Assembly: GCA_028274465.1 (NCBI GenBank)
Contig: CM051458.1
Coordinates: 71,673,766 to 71,737,765, forward strand
Reading direction: 5' to 3'
Length of the DNA: 64,000 nt
From: Plantago ovata
Taxonomy: Eukaryota > Streptophyta > Magnoliopsida > Lamiales > Plantaginaceae
Positions 43,924-56,680 of the stretch are shown piece by piece; the stretch's first letter is position 1, and each line of letters starts with the position of its first letter. Position numbers and translations under genes: made by a program. The notes beneath the pieces are model-generated. The model made no database searches. It saw only the letters and a program-made list of their open reading frames with translations, and was not told the DNA's origin.

Positions 43924-45456
43924 ATGATGATTCTGACAATGACTCTCCTCCCCCGAGTCATGACAAGATAAATATAGTTCACGACAAAGAATTTCCAGCA
44001 AAGACGCGGTTGCTCCGGAAGTTGCTGAAATTACGCAATCTCCAGTGCCTGCTGATGAAATACCTCAACCCAGCAATGCTGAACAAGCAGTTGCTGACGA
44101 ACAAATCTCAGCAGAGACACAAATTCCCAGTAGTACTGAACAAGTACATACTGAAGAGTCACATGCTGATGAGCAAACATATCCTGATCCAACAAACAGG
44201 AAACCTGTTAATAAATGGATTAGAGATCATCCCTCTACGGATATGATTGGCGATATTAATAAACGCCAAGTGACTAGATCCAAAGCTACTCACGGACTTG
44301 CTGAAGAAGCAACTGTCGTAGAAGTAGAATCTTTATTCTCTTGCTTTGTTTCAGAAATTGAACCTAAAACCATAGAAGAAGCTTTGAAGCATTCTGAATG
44401 GATAAAGGCAATGCAAGAAGAATTGGATCAATTTGAAAGAAACAAAGTCTGGAAACTTGTGCCACTTGCTGAAGATAAGAAAGCTATTGGTACAAAGTGG
44501 GTGTTCAGAAACAAGCTGAGCGAGTCTGGTGAAGTAACAAGAAACAAAGCACGCTTAGTTGCTCAAGGTTACTGTCAGACTGAAGGATTGGACTATGATG
44601 AGTCTTACGCTCCAGTTGCAAGATTGGATGCAATTAGGCTTTTCTTGGCCTTTGCTGCTCACAATGACTTCATTGTTTACCAAATGGATGTTAAAGTGCA
44701 TTCTTAAATGGTGAACTTGCTGAAGAAGTCTACCTAGAACAACCCCCTGGCTTTGAACTTCCCTCAGAAACCAAGATGGTATATAAGCTTCAGAAAGCTG
44801 TATATGGTCTAAAGCAAGCACCAAGAGCATGGTATGATACCTTGGCTAAGTTCTTGCTGGAAATGGTTTCAAGAAAGGTGAAGTTGACAAAACCTTATTT
44901 ACCATGAACCATGATGGTAAAATAATCTTAGTTCAAATTTATGTGGATGACATAATTTTTGGATCTAAGGACAAGCAACTTTGTGATGATTTTGCCAAAC
45001 TCATGACAAATAAGTTTGAAATGAGTATGATGGGAAAATTGAATTATTTCCTAGGGTTGCAAGTCAAGCAACTCAAAGATGGAATATTCATAAATCAAGC
45101 AAAGTATGCGAAAGAAATGCTCATAAAGTTTAGGATCAAAGAGGATGAGAAACCTGAAAAGATCCCTATGAGTGTTGGTACCAAATTGGGCTATACTAAA
45201 GAGGACAAAAGTGTTGAAGAACACAAGTATAGGAAGCTCATTGGTTCCTTGTTGTATTAACAGCAAGTAGACCTGACATTCAGTATGCTGTTTGTGTGTG
45301 TGCAAGATTCCAATCTGATCCAAGAGAATCACACTACAAAAAGGCAATTAAAATACTGAAATATGTTAAAGGTACAGTCAATGTTGGATTATGGTATCCT
45401 AAAGATTCTGGACTTGAATTGGTTGGCTATTCTGATGCTGATCATGGTGGATCAAA
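43924..45456 (+). pseudogene. Copia reverse transcriptase and RNase H (copia-1)
   Basis: The acidic linker ends around 44340. The reverse transcriptase runs from [19 protein letters not shown] through [35 protein letters not shown] and the catalytic YVDDIIFGS (about 44940). RNase H begins at about 45262 with SRPDIQYAV, and YSDADHGGS is reached just before the gap. Frameshifts lie near 44000, 44695, 44860 and 45258. The rest of RNase H, the spacer and most of ORF3 should lie in the unsequenced gap. Confidence 0.85.
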
Positions 45457-45556
45457 NNNNNNNNNNNNNNNNNNNNNNNNNNNNNNNNNNNNNNNNNNNN
45501 NNNNNNNNNNNNNNNNNNNNNNNNNNNNNNNNNNNNNNNNNNNNNNNNNNNNNNNN
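45457..45556. other. Assembly gap of exactly 100 N
   Basis: The round size suggests a placeholder of unknown true length. By comparison with copia-2, the sequence missing between RNase H and the ORF3 end should be several kilobases if copia-1 was complete. Confidence 0.97.
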
Positions 45557-45650
45557 ATGCATTTGGGTAACTAACTACATGGAAATGAATGCTGAAAAGC
45601 ATCATCATACTGCCGTGCAAAAACGCAAATTCTTCAACTACAAGTCGTAG
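45557..45650 (+). pseudogene. C-terminal end of ORF3 (copia-1), partial
   Basis: Reads WVTNYMEMNAEKHHHT and continues about 15 codons to TAG 45648-45650. It matches the minus-strand ORF3 end at 4765-4830, fixes where ORF3 stops, and shows that ORF3 lies on the sense strand downstream of pol. Confidence 0.7.
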
Positions 45651-46006
45651 GCTTCTGGAAAACTACGAAAAGGACTGTGTTGAAATTCACTGGCACTTGC
45701 TGAGAAGATGTAAGAGAGATTTTGAGAAATCTTCTGAAAGAGCTTAAGTCCTGCAATAGTTTTTGTTAAGTTTTTGTTTGCTGATTCTGTTTATGTTATC
45801 TATGCTATTTCTTGTAAACTTTTGAATGATAACTATCAGCATGAAACTTTTGACTCTTATTGGGTTTTTGATTATGCAATTTACTTATGCTTACTGTTTA
45901 ATTATTCAAGTATGCTTGCATTAATCAACTGATTTATTCAACATCAGAAACCTCTAAAAGGGTAACAATAATTTAGCCAGGATTGCTAACATCAAAAAGG
46001 GAAATT
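45651..46006 (+). other. 3' untranslated region and polypurine tract (copia-1)
   Basis: No gene. Ends with the purine-rich AAAAAGGGAAAT just before the LTR start at 46007, the likely plus-strand primer. Confidence 0.65.
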
Positions 46007-47640
46007 TGTTAGGAAACTTGTATTTTGATGAGCAATTAACCATGCAAATTAAGGAAGTCCAGTAACTAGTACTCTTAAGGTCCATAGGAATTTAGAATTT
46101 TAAGGACATTGTAAAAGAGGAACGTTTGCTGATGACTTAGTTAGGTGCTAGATAAGTTATTTCTTTTGCGTATGATGTATTTTATTTTCTGAAAAGAAAA
46201 TAACTTATTGATGCTTATCTTATGATGTATCTTATTTTCTGAAAAGAAAATAACGTATTGAAGCATTTGCTGAAGATATACTTTGGTTATTACAAACAAA
46301 TTATTGAAGCAAATAGAAACCGCTCAGAATCTTGAAGACTTTTGAAGATCTGAAGAAATTGAAGATCTGAAGACTAGAAGATTGCTGAAGATTGGTATCT
46401 ACAAAGGCACGTGTTGCTCAGAAAGTGGAAAATTCAGCAACAGCATTGCATAAGTGAAAATCCGAAAGACAGAGTAGGTTGTGCTTGCTGAAACTGAGAC
46501 TAACCACTTGCTGATGAACATATGTGACCTCTTGCTGAATGTACGAGAATTTGTGCTCCATTGTTACTGTTTGAATTCTATTCAAATGTGCATTTAATGC
46601 AAAGCATGCACGCGAAGGACATGAAGACTAGAAGACAAACAAAGACGCTGCTGAAAGTACAAAAGCAAGATAGTGACATGTTAAGGAACAAAAGCCTTAG
46701 GATTTGAAATTCAAACGGCTCCTTACTTGCACTATAAATAGAGGTCATCCGGCAAAGAGTTCAAGTGTGTCAACAACGTGATCAAACTCTCACTTTTGCT
46801 TAAAACTCACAAACCTTCAAACACTCTTACTGCCATTGATCCGTTCCAAGACTTAAAGCTTGAAAAAGCTATTTGTGAAGAAGTAGAACAAACTCGGCTA
46901 AGAAATTAGTGAAGTGTTCTTTCTTTTAAACAAGAACAAGTCTTGACACCAGAAACAATCAAACTTGTTTACTGCAAAGTATTCCAAGTTGTGTTTCTTA
47001 GATTACTTGTTGTAACTGAATAAGTTATAATTAAGTCATCTCACCCCAAAACTCTCTAACTGAAAATACACCCTTTCAGGCGTGATATTCAGGGGGAACT
47101 TAATCGAGCATAGTTTTGCTGATTAAAAGTACCAAGTTTGGTGGAGAACAAGGTTGAGTTCTCTAGTTTAGGTTGGAGACAAATCGAGTGTGCTTTGGTT
47201 TCTGTTGAATCGCTTTAGATAGGAGATTGTAAGGAACCTCAATCATATCTTAGTGGATTCAGTCCTAGAAAGGACGAAGTGGATTAGTTGAGAGATTACG
47301 CCACTCTCAGATACCACTATAAAAGTGTTTGTGTGATTTACTTACTGTATTTAGCTATCAGCAAATTATATCTGTCTGTACACAGTCACTCACTTCACTT
47401 GCTGAAACCTTTACTTAATGAAAGAGCACTTATTGTATCAAAGACTTCCGCTTTCTGATTTTAAGTATCAGCAAACCAAGCTACTGTAAAGTAACTTACG
47501 CTTGCTGAGAAAGTTAAGTATCAGCAAACTCATTACTGAAAAGTAATAAGTACTTGCTGAGAAAGTTTTAAACGACGAAAGTTTGAAAAGACTATCAACC
47601 CCCCCCTCTAGTCTTTTCTTGTTGTTTAAAGGGACCAACA
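46007..47640 (+). repeat. 3' LTR of copia-1
   Basis: 1634 bp, TGTTAGG...CCAACA. TATA box TATAAATAG at 46733-46741. Two tandem hairpin units near the start (46182-46253). Confidence 0.93.
46182..46253. repeat. Two hairpins 50 bp apart in the copia LTR
   Basis: Perfect TTATTTTCT / AGAAAATAA stems with GAAA loops at 46182-46203 and 46232-46253. The same pair is present in the copia-2 LTR (60855-60876 and 60906-60927). Confidence 0.85.
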
Positions 47641-49078
47641 TGTGTTCTTCAACACTTTTGTCCTCTTTAGTATAGCCCAATTTGGTACCAACACTCATAG
47701 AGATCTTTTCAGGTTTCTCATCCTCTTTGATCCTAAACTTTATGAGCATTTCTTTCGCATACTTTGCTTGATTTATGAATATTCCATCTTTGAGTTGCTT
47801 GACTTGCAATCCTAGGAAGTAATTCAATTTTCCCATCATACTCATTTCAAACTTATTTGTCATGAGTTTGGCAAAATCATCACAAAGTTGCTTGTCCTTA
47901 GATGCAAAAATTATGTCATCCACATAAATTTGAACTAAGAGTATTTTACCATCATGGTTCATGGTAAATAAGGTTTTGTCAACTTCACCCTTTTTGAAAC
48001 CATTTTCCAGCAAGAACTTAGCCAAGGTATCATACCATGCTCTTGGTGCTTGCTTTAGACCATATACAGCTTTCTGAAGCTTGTATACCATCTTGATTTC
48101 TGAGGGAAGTTCAAAGCCAGGGGGTTGTTCTAGGTAGACTTCTTCAGCAAGTTCACCATTCAAGAATGCACTTTTAACATCCATTTGGTAAACAATGAAA
48201 ACATTGTGAGAAGCAAAGGCCAAGAAGAGCCTAATTGCATCCAATCTTGCAACTGGTGCATAAGACTCATCATAGTCCAATCCTTCAGTCTGACAGTAAC
48301 CTTGAGCAACTAAACGTGCTTTATTTCTTGTTACTTCACCAGACTCGCTCAGCTTGTTTCTGAACACCCACTTTGTACCAATAGCTTTCGTGTCTTCAAC
48401 AAGTGGCACAAGTTTCCAGACTTTGTTTCTTTCAAATTGATCCAGTTCTTCTTGCATTGCCTTTATCCATTCAGAATGCTTTAAAGCTTCTTCTATGATT
48501 TTAGGTTCAATTTCTGACACAAAGCAAGAGAACAATGATTCTACTTCTACGACAATTGCTTCTTCAGCAAGTCCATGAGTAGCTTTGGATCTAGTAACTT
48601 GGCGTTTATTAATATCGCCAATCATATCCGTAGAGGGATGATCTCTAATCCATTTATTAATAGGTTTTCTGCTTGTTGGATCAGGATATGTTTGCTCATC
48701 AGCATGTGACTCTTCAGTATGTACTTGTTCAGTACTACTGGGAATTTTTGTCTCTGCTGAGATTTGTTCATCAGCAACTGCTTGTTCAGCATTGCTTGAT
48801 TGAGGTAGTTCATCAGCAGGCACTGGAGATTGCGTAATTTCAGCAACTTCCGGAGCAACCGCGTCTTTTACTGGAAATTCTTTGTCGTGAACTATATTTA
48901 TCTTGTCATGACTAGGGGGAGGAGAGTCATTGTCAGAATCATCATTTAGTTCAATTGACTTGATTTGCCTAGCATCAGATTCAGTTCTTTGCTCATGTAT
49001 GATTAGCTTTTTCATACATTCTGATATTTCTTCTTTAGCAGGCACACCTTGTGACTTTTCGTAGAATACAACATGCAC
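47641..49078 (-). pseudogene. Copia reverse transcriptase (copia-2), truncated
   Basis: An open frame covers the end of the integrase C-terminal region, the acidic linker and the reverse transcriptase. Motifs: [59 protein letters not shown] and YVDDIIFAS (catalytic Asp pair, about 47918-47929). It is intact up to [10 protein letters not shown] at 47641, where copia-1 interrupts it. RNase H is missing here. The frame reads on into the copia-1 LTR to a stop at 47468, which is incidental. Confidence 0.88.
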
Positions 49079-49127
49079 TGATTCTTCAATCTTTTGTGCC
49101 TTTTTGTTGTAAACTCTATAAGCTTTA

Positions 49128-50360
49128 CTATGAGGAGTAGCCGAGAAATATCGCTTCGTCTGCCTTTGGTTGAAATGTTCTTAGGTATTCTCTACCATTG
49201 TTAAGAACGAAACACTTGCAACCAAATACTCTTAGATGAGTGATGTTAGGAGGTCTTCCAACAAACAATTCATAAGGAGTTTTGTTGTATTCCTTAGTAA
49301 TCAAACATTTGTTTTGAGTATAACAGGCGGTATTAATCGCTTCAACCCAACAAGCTTCACTTATTTCAGTGTCAGCAAGCATTGTTCTTGCGGCTTCTTT
49401 CAGGGTACGATTCTTCCGTTCGGCAACACCGTTTTGTTGTGGTGTTCTTACTGAGGATAACTGATGTTGTATACCTTTTGAGGTACAATATTCAGTTATG
49501 TACTGGTTTACAAACTCAGTACCATGGTCTGTCCTTATGACTTTTACCTTGTCATTTTTCATGACTTCAAGCTTATTCAGCAAGTTAGGTATTTCAGTCT
49601 TGGTTTCAGATTTGTGCTTGATGAATACTACCCAAGTGAATCTTGAATAGTCATCTACCACGACTAGATCATACTTCTTACCAGCATAGCTTGTTGAAGA
49701 AGATTCAAACAAGTCCATGTGCAAGAGTTGTAAACCTTTTGTAGTTGACGGTACTGCCTTGTTCTTGAAAGAAGATTTGGTTTGTTTTCCTTGCTGACAT
49801 GCATTGCAAACACCATCCTTCTTAAAAGTAACCCTAGGTAATCCAACTACAAGTGCCTTTTTAGACAGCTTATTCAGCGTCTTGAAGTTTAGATGACTTG
49901 TTCGTTTATGCCATAACCATGCTTTTTCAGCAAGGCAATCATGATCTGAGACAAGGCATTTTTCAACAATTGCTGAAGACCAATCAACAGTGTACAAGCC
50001 TCCTGATCTTCTTGCAATCATTATTACCTTTTTAGTCTCGAAATCTATAAGTTTACATTCATCACTTTTAATTTTGATGAAGTATCCTTTGTCAGCAAAC
50101 TGACTCATGCTGAAAAGGTTAAACTTAAGATGTTTGACATAAAGAACTCCAGTAATGGTTATGCATCCTAACTTCACATCACCATAGCCTTTTGTAGAAC
50201 CGGAACCTTCACCAGCAAACCTTATTGTTGGACCTTTAGACCGCCGTCTATAGTTTATAAGGTTATTCTTGTTGCCCGTCATGTGCTTTCCACAACCACT
50301 ATCAAAGTGCCAGATTGCATCGTTTGTCTCCGTGGCTGAAGTCTGCACAATCAAGAGCAA
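49128..50360 (-). pseudogene. Copia protease and integrase (copia-2)
   Basis: 410 codons remain open: protease WHFDSGCGKHMTG, HHCC domain (WHKRTSHLNF ... CNACQQGKQ), integrase core with HMDLFES, RTDHGTEF and QQNGVAERKNRTL, and the LRVFGCKCFVLN end. It stops after EAIFLGYSS. Compared with copia-1, two bases are missing there (CTCCTCATAG for CTCCTTGCATAG), so the frame shifts relative to the reverse transcriptase. Confidence 0.88.
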
Positions 50361-50511
50361 ACAAGTTAATTATCCAATAATGGATGTCCATTAACATGTT
50401 CAAGAATGCGTCCAGTGGAAACCCAAGTCTTAAGTTTTTCAACTTTGACTTGTTTTCTACTTGCTGAGGAACTAGGAGGTTTTGAGCTGAAAGACTTTTG
50501 ACTCGTGCTGG

Positions 50512-52766
50512 TCAAATCCACTTTCTGATGTGGTGTCTTGCTCGGTTGACATTTTGCTGAACATACTTTTCAGTAAGTTCTTTTCTAGCAAGGTTCCTTC
50601 TAGCCCTAGCATTAAGATTCTTTTCAGAATTCTTAGGCTTGATTTTATTCATCTCTTTGAAGTATCTTTGCTGACTTTGCTTATACTCATGAAAGAGTTG
50701 ACTTTGCTTGGTTTTGAAACCGAGTCCACTTTTCGGAGAATGCTGAGCTTTAGCATCAGCAACCTTACTTGATTCAGGTTTGTCAGCAAAGGACTTCTGA
50801 TTACTTTTAGTAATCTTGCCTTTAGTCTTAACAACTTGCTTTTCAGCAACTTGTTTGGCGGGATGCTTCACAACATCCTTTTTCCTTACAGTTTGCTTCT
50901 CAGCAACCTGTTTTCCTTTAATGTCTTGTTACTTTGAGTAGCAACAGCGGGCTTTATGGTCATAGGTACTTGATTGCTTGTTTCAGCAACTTTAGATTGA
51001 CCAAACTGATAGATTTCTGGTAGACCACTATCAGTAGCACGTACAAAGGAGATAGGTGATTTATCTTTACTCAAGATTTCTACGTCATCACCTTCATACA
51101 TTGCGCCTAAACCTTCTTTCTGAGATGGTTCTCTCAAATAAGAGTTTAGCTCAGTCAGCGTAATACTTGCGTCCACATAAGATTTGAAATTGATTTTCAT
51201 CTTTTTCATCTCTTGAATTTCAGCAAGTAACTTTAGAATTGAGGAATGATATTCTTCCAATTCTAATGCCATTTGAGAATTCTTCTCTGTAGCTTAAGCA
51301 ATCAACTTCTTAAGACGCCTTATTTCAGCATCCTTTTCTTCTGTTTCTTCCTTCAACAAGACGTACTTTTCAGTAGTCTGCTTGGTCAGAATTTCAGCAA
51401 ATTGTAGTTTCTCTTGCTGTCTGCTCAGAGTTTTCTCAAATCTTTCGATTTCTCCTTGAATCTTGTCAAGGTCAATCTCGTCTTCACTTTCTGAGTCTGA
51501 GTCAGAGGTAGGGTTGTTTACTTGACCGGCCATGAGGCAGAATTCGTAGTTTGACACATCTGGATAAGCTTCCATAGCTATTCCACAAACTTCTTTGCCG
51601 ATCTCCACGTCTAGAGTGGCTTCTTCATCGTCGGTGTCTGAACTTTCATCCTCACTGTCTTCGGAGCTAGTATCAATACACAATGCATCGATTTTTGCTT
51701 GAAGCTTCTTCTTTTCTTCAGCAATAAACGCTCTTTTGAACTTCTTCTTCTTTTCAGCAGATTTGCCTTTCAGCAAAGGGCAATTAGCTTTGAAGTGTCC
51801 AGGGTTTTTGCAGTAAAAACATAGATAATTTCCAACTGCTGGTTCTTCTGATGAAGTAGCTTGCTGAGCTTGCTTGTTCAGCGAGCTAGTCTCATTCTTG
51901 TACTTATGGTAGTTGTTACCAAGATGCTTTTTCAGCTTCTCTTTTGCTTTTCGCCTTTCAAGTTCCTTGCTGATGAATTTTTTCATGTTTTTTACAACCA
52001 AAGATTTTTCATCAGTAGGTTCTTTTTCATTCTTCTTTTCAGAAGATGACGGCTTTGCAGCAAGAGCAATGTTTTGCGATTTTTCAGCAAATACATTTTC
52101 TCTTTGCTTTGTCTCATAGTTGACAGTAGCAAGATGAGAGAACAACTCTGTTGGTGTAATGTATGGCATTCCTTGATTATAATAGAAATTCTGAGTGTGG
52201 ATGATGATAGTTTTCACTTTCTCAGAATCTGAGTAAAGGTTTCCAACACCCAAGGCTGCCATTTCACTAACAAGAGTTGTGAATCTGAAATCCAAGTCTT
52301 CCAGTGACTCGTTTGTACCTTGCTTAAAGTTTTGAAACTTTAATTTAAGTACTTCAAGTTTGTTTTCCTTGGTCTTGTCAGATCCAGCACAAAGATCTTG
52401 AACCATTTTCCAAGCTTCCTTTGCAGTCTTAGCACCCCACTGTTTGCACTGTATGGTATCCGGAGTTGATCGAATGATGACATTTCTTGCTTGGCCATCA
52501 AGACGGAATCTTTTAGCTTCGTCAGAAGTCCATTCCTCTCTTGGTTTTGGAACGACGGCGTCAACCGGGTCTCCTAAGATAGTTTGCTTACCAGTAGGAT
52601 CCGTGGTTTTGTGAGGAAATCTTTTCTCAATCTTAGTGATCTTGATAGGTCCATCATTAATGACAGTAACCATCTCATCACTAATGGCCTCAAGATGTAG
52701 CATCATGTTGTTTCGCCATTTCTCATAATTTTCCAGCTTCAGCAAGGGAGCATCTCCTAAAGACAT
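50512..52766 (-). pseudogene. Copia gag (copia-2)
   Basis: Starts MSLGDAPLLKLENYEKW at 52766. 490 codons are open, covering the gag core, zinc knuckle (CFYCKNPGHFKANC, about 51790-51831), acidic stretch and coiled-coil-like helix. A stop TAA follows at 51294-51296, where copia-1 has a Glu codon. The same frame continues to about 50890, where a one-base loss shifts it; the Lys-rich C-terminal part (50871-50512) is in the new frame. It is the best preserved gag of the family here. Confidence 0.88.
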
Positions 52767-52864
52767 CCTGTCAGCAAAGCACTACCAAACTGATCAAGTG
52801 AGAGTGATTTACGGAAAGCACCTAAGGGGATCTAGGTTCAGTGCTGAAGGTTAAAGAACCTCCA

Positions 52865-52876
52865 GCTTTGATACCA
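52865..52876 (-). other. Primer binding site for tRNA-iMet (copia-2)
   Basis: On the minus strand TGGTATCAAAGC, one mismatch from the usual plant copia site, two bases inside the LTR edge. Confidence 0.88.
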
Positions 52877-52878
52877 CT

Positions 52879-53751
52879 TGTTGGTCCCTTTAAACAACAA
52901 GAAAAGACTAGAGGGGGGGGGGGGTGAATAGTCCTTTCAAACTTTCGTTGTTTAAAACTTTCTCAGCAAGTGCTTATTACTTTTCAGTAATGAGTTTGCT
53001 GCTACTTAACTTTCTCAGCAAGCGTAAGTTACTTTTCAGTAGTTTGGTTTGCTGATACTTAAAATCAGAGAGAGGAAGTCTTTGATACAATAAGTGCTTT
53101 TTCAGTAAGTAAAGGTTTCAGCATGTGATGTGAGTGACTGTGTACAGACAGATATGATTTGCTGAAAACTAAGTACAGTAAGTAAATCACACAAACACTT
53201 TTATAGTGGTATCTGAGAGTGGCGTAATCTTTCAACTAATCCACTTTGTCCTTTCTAGGACTGAATCCACTAAGATATGATTGAGGTTCCTTACAATCTC
53301 CTATCTAGAGCGATTCAACAGAAACCAAAGCACACTTGCTTTGTCTCCAACCTAATCAATAGAACATAACCTTGTTCTCCACCAAACTTGGTACTTTTAA
53401 TCAGAAAAACTATGCTCGATTAAGTTCCCCCTGAATATCACGCCGGAAAGGGTGTATTTTCAGTTAGAGAGTTTTGGGGTATAACTTAATTATAACTTAT
53501 TCAGTTACAACAAGTAATCTAAGAAACACAACTTTGAATACTTTGTAGTAAACAGGTTTGATTGTTTCTGGTGTCAAGAGTTGTTCTTGTTCGAAAGAAA
53601 GAACACTTAACTAATTTCTTAGCCGAGTTTGTTCTACTTCTTCACAAGTAGCATTTTCAAGCTTTAAGTCTTGGAACGGATCAATGGCAGTATAGAGAGT
53701 TTGAAGGTATGTGAGTTTAAGCACAAGTGAGAGTTTGATCACGTTGTTGAC
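52879..53751 (-). repeat. 5' LTR of copia-2, inner part
   Basis: Matches the second half of 46007-47640 in reverse, including a G-run (about 52912-52924) equivalent to the C-run of the other LTRs. It is interrupted at 53751 by element C; the last five bases TTGAC are the target duplication. Confidence 0.9.
53747..53751. repeat. Target-site duplication of element C
   Basis: TTGAC here and again at 60327-60331, directly flanking element C within the copia-2 LTR. Confidence 0.9.
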
Positions 53752-55080
53752 CGATGAACGCGGATTTGTCAGGTCCCGGTTCAGTCAAATATATTTGTTA
53801 TTTAGCCAAAGGCAATCCACAACTACAACGAAAACCGTAGTGTAGCAGTAGAATGACTCGAGTGTCGTTCTCTCAGGACTATAACTAGCTTTATCTATTT
53901 AACAAGAGAATATAAAACAGCAGACAGATAGCAATAGGGGGTTTCTAGCAGATAATGGAGATTGGTGATAGTATGGTCCTTCTTAACATAACGGGTCGAT
54001 AATCATGCATAAATTCCTCGGTCTTGCATAGAGATCTTTGAATCAATCTAGTGTCCTGTTGCAAATATTAAGCACTACGAAGATAATCGATCTGACAAGT
54101 CAATCACTATTGTCCTAATGTGTTCCGTAATTACTCAACACTACGAAGATAATTGGTCTGATGATTGTCCTAATGTGCTCCGTAATTTTCAACACTACGA
54201 AGATAATTGGTCTGATGGTCGACAAGTGTCCAATTGTGCATAATAATCAATACAACATACGAGAATTTTGGTTACAACTGATCAACGAAATAAAGCAATG
54301 ACACGGAGTATAATGCGCGATATAGCCATTAGCATGATTATCTTCCCTTCGATAAGAATTCACATACTACCACCAACGATAAGTTTAGCTACTCATAATA
54401 GGCATGCAATCAACATAAATTATAGAAGAAAACATGTTGAAATAATATAATAAAATAAGTAGTATAAAACTGTAAGATACAAAGTTACCGAAGGTTGTCA
54501 GTCTCCGGATGATTGCGGTCCTACGAGCTCCAAACTGCTATGAAAAAGTATCCCCTAAGCTACAGAACTCCCAGGACAGGCCCCGGGAAGTTCCTACCTA
54601 AAACTATAGAGAGAGGTGAGAAAGTAGGTCTGGAAAGATATGATTTTCGGAGAAAAACTGAGCACTATATATAGGCCCCGAAAAACTACGGGGCGCTTCG
54701 CCCCATGTTGCGGCGGTTCGCCCCCCGTCTTTTTCGCGGAATTACGCGTTTTTCGACGTGGTTTTGGATTTCTTCACCTTTTCGGACTCGGTTTCTGACT
54801 TCTAGTGGCCTTCTAACCTCCAGATTCGAGCCCTAGACTCCAAATCCTATCCGGAAACCTTCAGATACTCCAAATAGGCTTCTGGAACACCAATTCCTTG
54901 TCAACTTCAATATAATTGCCCGGAAATCCTCGAATTTCAACCAAAACCTGTAAAATAAAATCTAAAGGAAAACGTGACACTATTCTAATAAAATGTACTA
55001 AAATATAGCTAAATTAACATAGAGGATAGCTAAAATAGGTGAAAAAGACTCGAATGAAAGTGTAAAATACACATTCATCA
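53752..55080 (-). repeat. 3' LTR of element C
   Basis: 1329 bp; the outer end has changed to CGATGAA on the plus strand. TATA box (minus strand) at 54665-54673, with degenerate GC motifs just to its right (about 54690-54735). Confidence 0.92.
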
Positions 55081-56680
55081 AACTCCCCAAACCGAACCTT
55101 TGCTTGTCCTCAAGCAACTAAGCTAGACTCTAATACAAAAAACATGCAAGACACAAAATGGAGTTTCATGCCAAATAAAATGAACTAATCTACTGAATCT
55201 ATCAAATAACATATAAACAAAAACCATATAAATCAAAGCATGAATATAGGTTGAAGAATACCTCGATTGACTTATACACATCCACATAAGCACTTATGTC
55301 AAGACAAGATAGTCTCTCGTAACATTCTCTACTTGGACCTAGTCAGTGACGACGTAATAATGCATGCTAAGATACGAATGGTTGTCCCGTTCCTATGAAA
55401 CTGAGGACTTACTGCTGTTCCACCATGTTAAGACTTTTCCTCAAAAGAGGTCGAACCAGTACTGGCTCTCATCAAACGAAGGAGGGTTCCCTATAAAAGA
55501 TAACACTCCCCTATTCTATCCATCTTTCAAGTAAAGTCTTAAGCTATTCACCACTTCCTGAATGGCAGGACGAGGGTGGTCTCGAACAGATGACACTCAA
55601 GACAAAAAAGATAAAAGATAAAAAATAGAAAATTACAACACGATTACGAACATTACAAAAAATGGAAAATAAGACTCAACATTTTGCTAAACTGCTATTT
55701 GGCTTTCTTTTTGGACCCTTCTTTGCTTTTTTGGGGTCTTCTCTTTTTTTCTTTTTTTTTTTCTTTCCAGATTTTTTTCTTTTTCTTTTTCTTTTTTTTC
55801 TGGAATTTTTCTTTTTCTTTTTTTTTCGATTTTTTTTCTAGCCAGCAGTAGCATAACAAAAAGAGAAACAAAATGACTCACACGACTTCCCCAAACTATT
55901 CGAAAGAATAGGTTGGAGTACAAAATTTACGGAAATAGAAAAACAAACTCATGATACGGAAATGAAAAACAGAAACAAGTCTAATGATGGTGTAACCCCC
56001 TCCCCAAACCTATTCGGAAGAATAGGTTATAAACAAAGGATCACACAACCTCACACTACCTCCTTCCTAGGCATTTAGCAATCTCAAAGCATGCTGAAGA
56101 CTTGTTGCCTCTTAGGTACATAATTACTCGGGAAACAACCATAAGACCCTAACATGCATCATCCTATTATAAAGGCCTTCGTGAACCGCAGTAGAGAAAA
56201 CACCACTAAGTGATGTCGAGACTACCAAGCTTAAGTAAGTGCAATACATAAATGTGACAAGTCAAGCGAGAAAATCCTCAAACAAATTCATAGAGATGAA
56301 GCATACGATTAATGGCATAGCTAGTTGATCTACCCAATAAAAAAGTTTAAAAAATTCGGCAATAAACTCCATATAAAACATGCAAGACTATCCTAGGAAA
56401 GCAGTAAACGTGCAAATGCAAAACATTTCACGAGTTATCATAAGCAAGATAAGTATAGAGATAACCAGCGATAACCTCCTCCCCAAACCTGAACTTCGTC
56501 GCTCGTCACGAACGTCGAAAGTGGATCCAAGGTGAAAGCTAATGCTTGTATAAGTGACCTATAATACTCAATCAAACTCGTGAGATAAAATCTAAAGTGG
56601 TAAAGAAAGCGATAAAAATTCCGGGTTGCCTCCCGGATAGGGTCATTGTTTAAAGTCTTTGACTCGACTCCTGTCTGCGC
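55081..56680 (-). other. 3' region of element C
   Basis: No gene. From the right: a C-specific stretch without the extra module, then the shared region with hairpins (56007-56028 and, with one mismatch, 55893-55914), the purine tract read on minus (about 55850-55700) and the conserved tail. Confidence 0.6.

Larger units (their letters stand above)
39008..47640 (+). mobile_element. Sirevirus-like Ty1/copia element copia-1
   Basis: Partial 5' LTR (39008-39975), tRNA-iMet primer site, gag, protease-integrase, reverse transcriptase-RNase H, a 100-N gap, the end of ORF3, and a complete 3' LTR (46007-47640). The 5' LTR starts mid-way because element F is inserted there. The right flank (TGTGTTCTTC) is the minus-strand reverse transcriptase of copia-2, so copia-1 inserted into it. 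By eye the two LTR parts differ at about 15-20 of 967 positions. Its genes have more frame breaks than those of the older copia-2. Confidence 0.88.
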
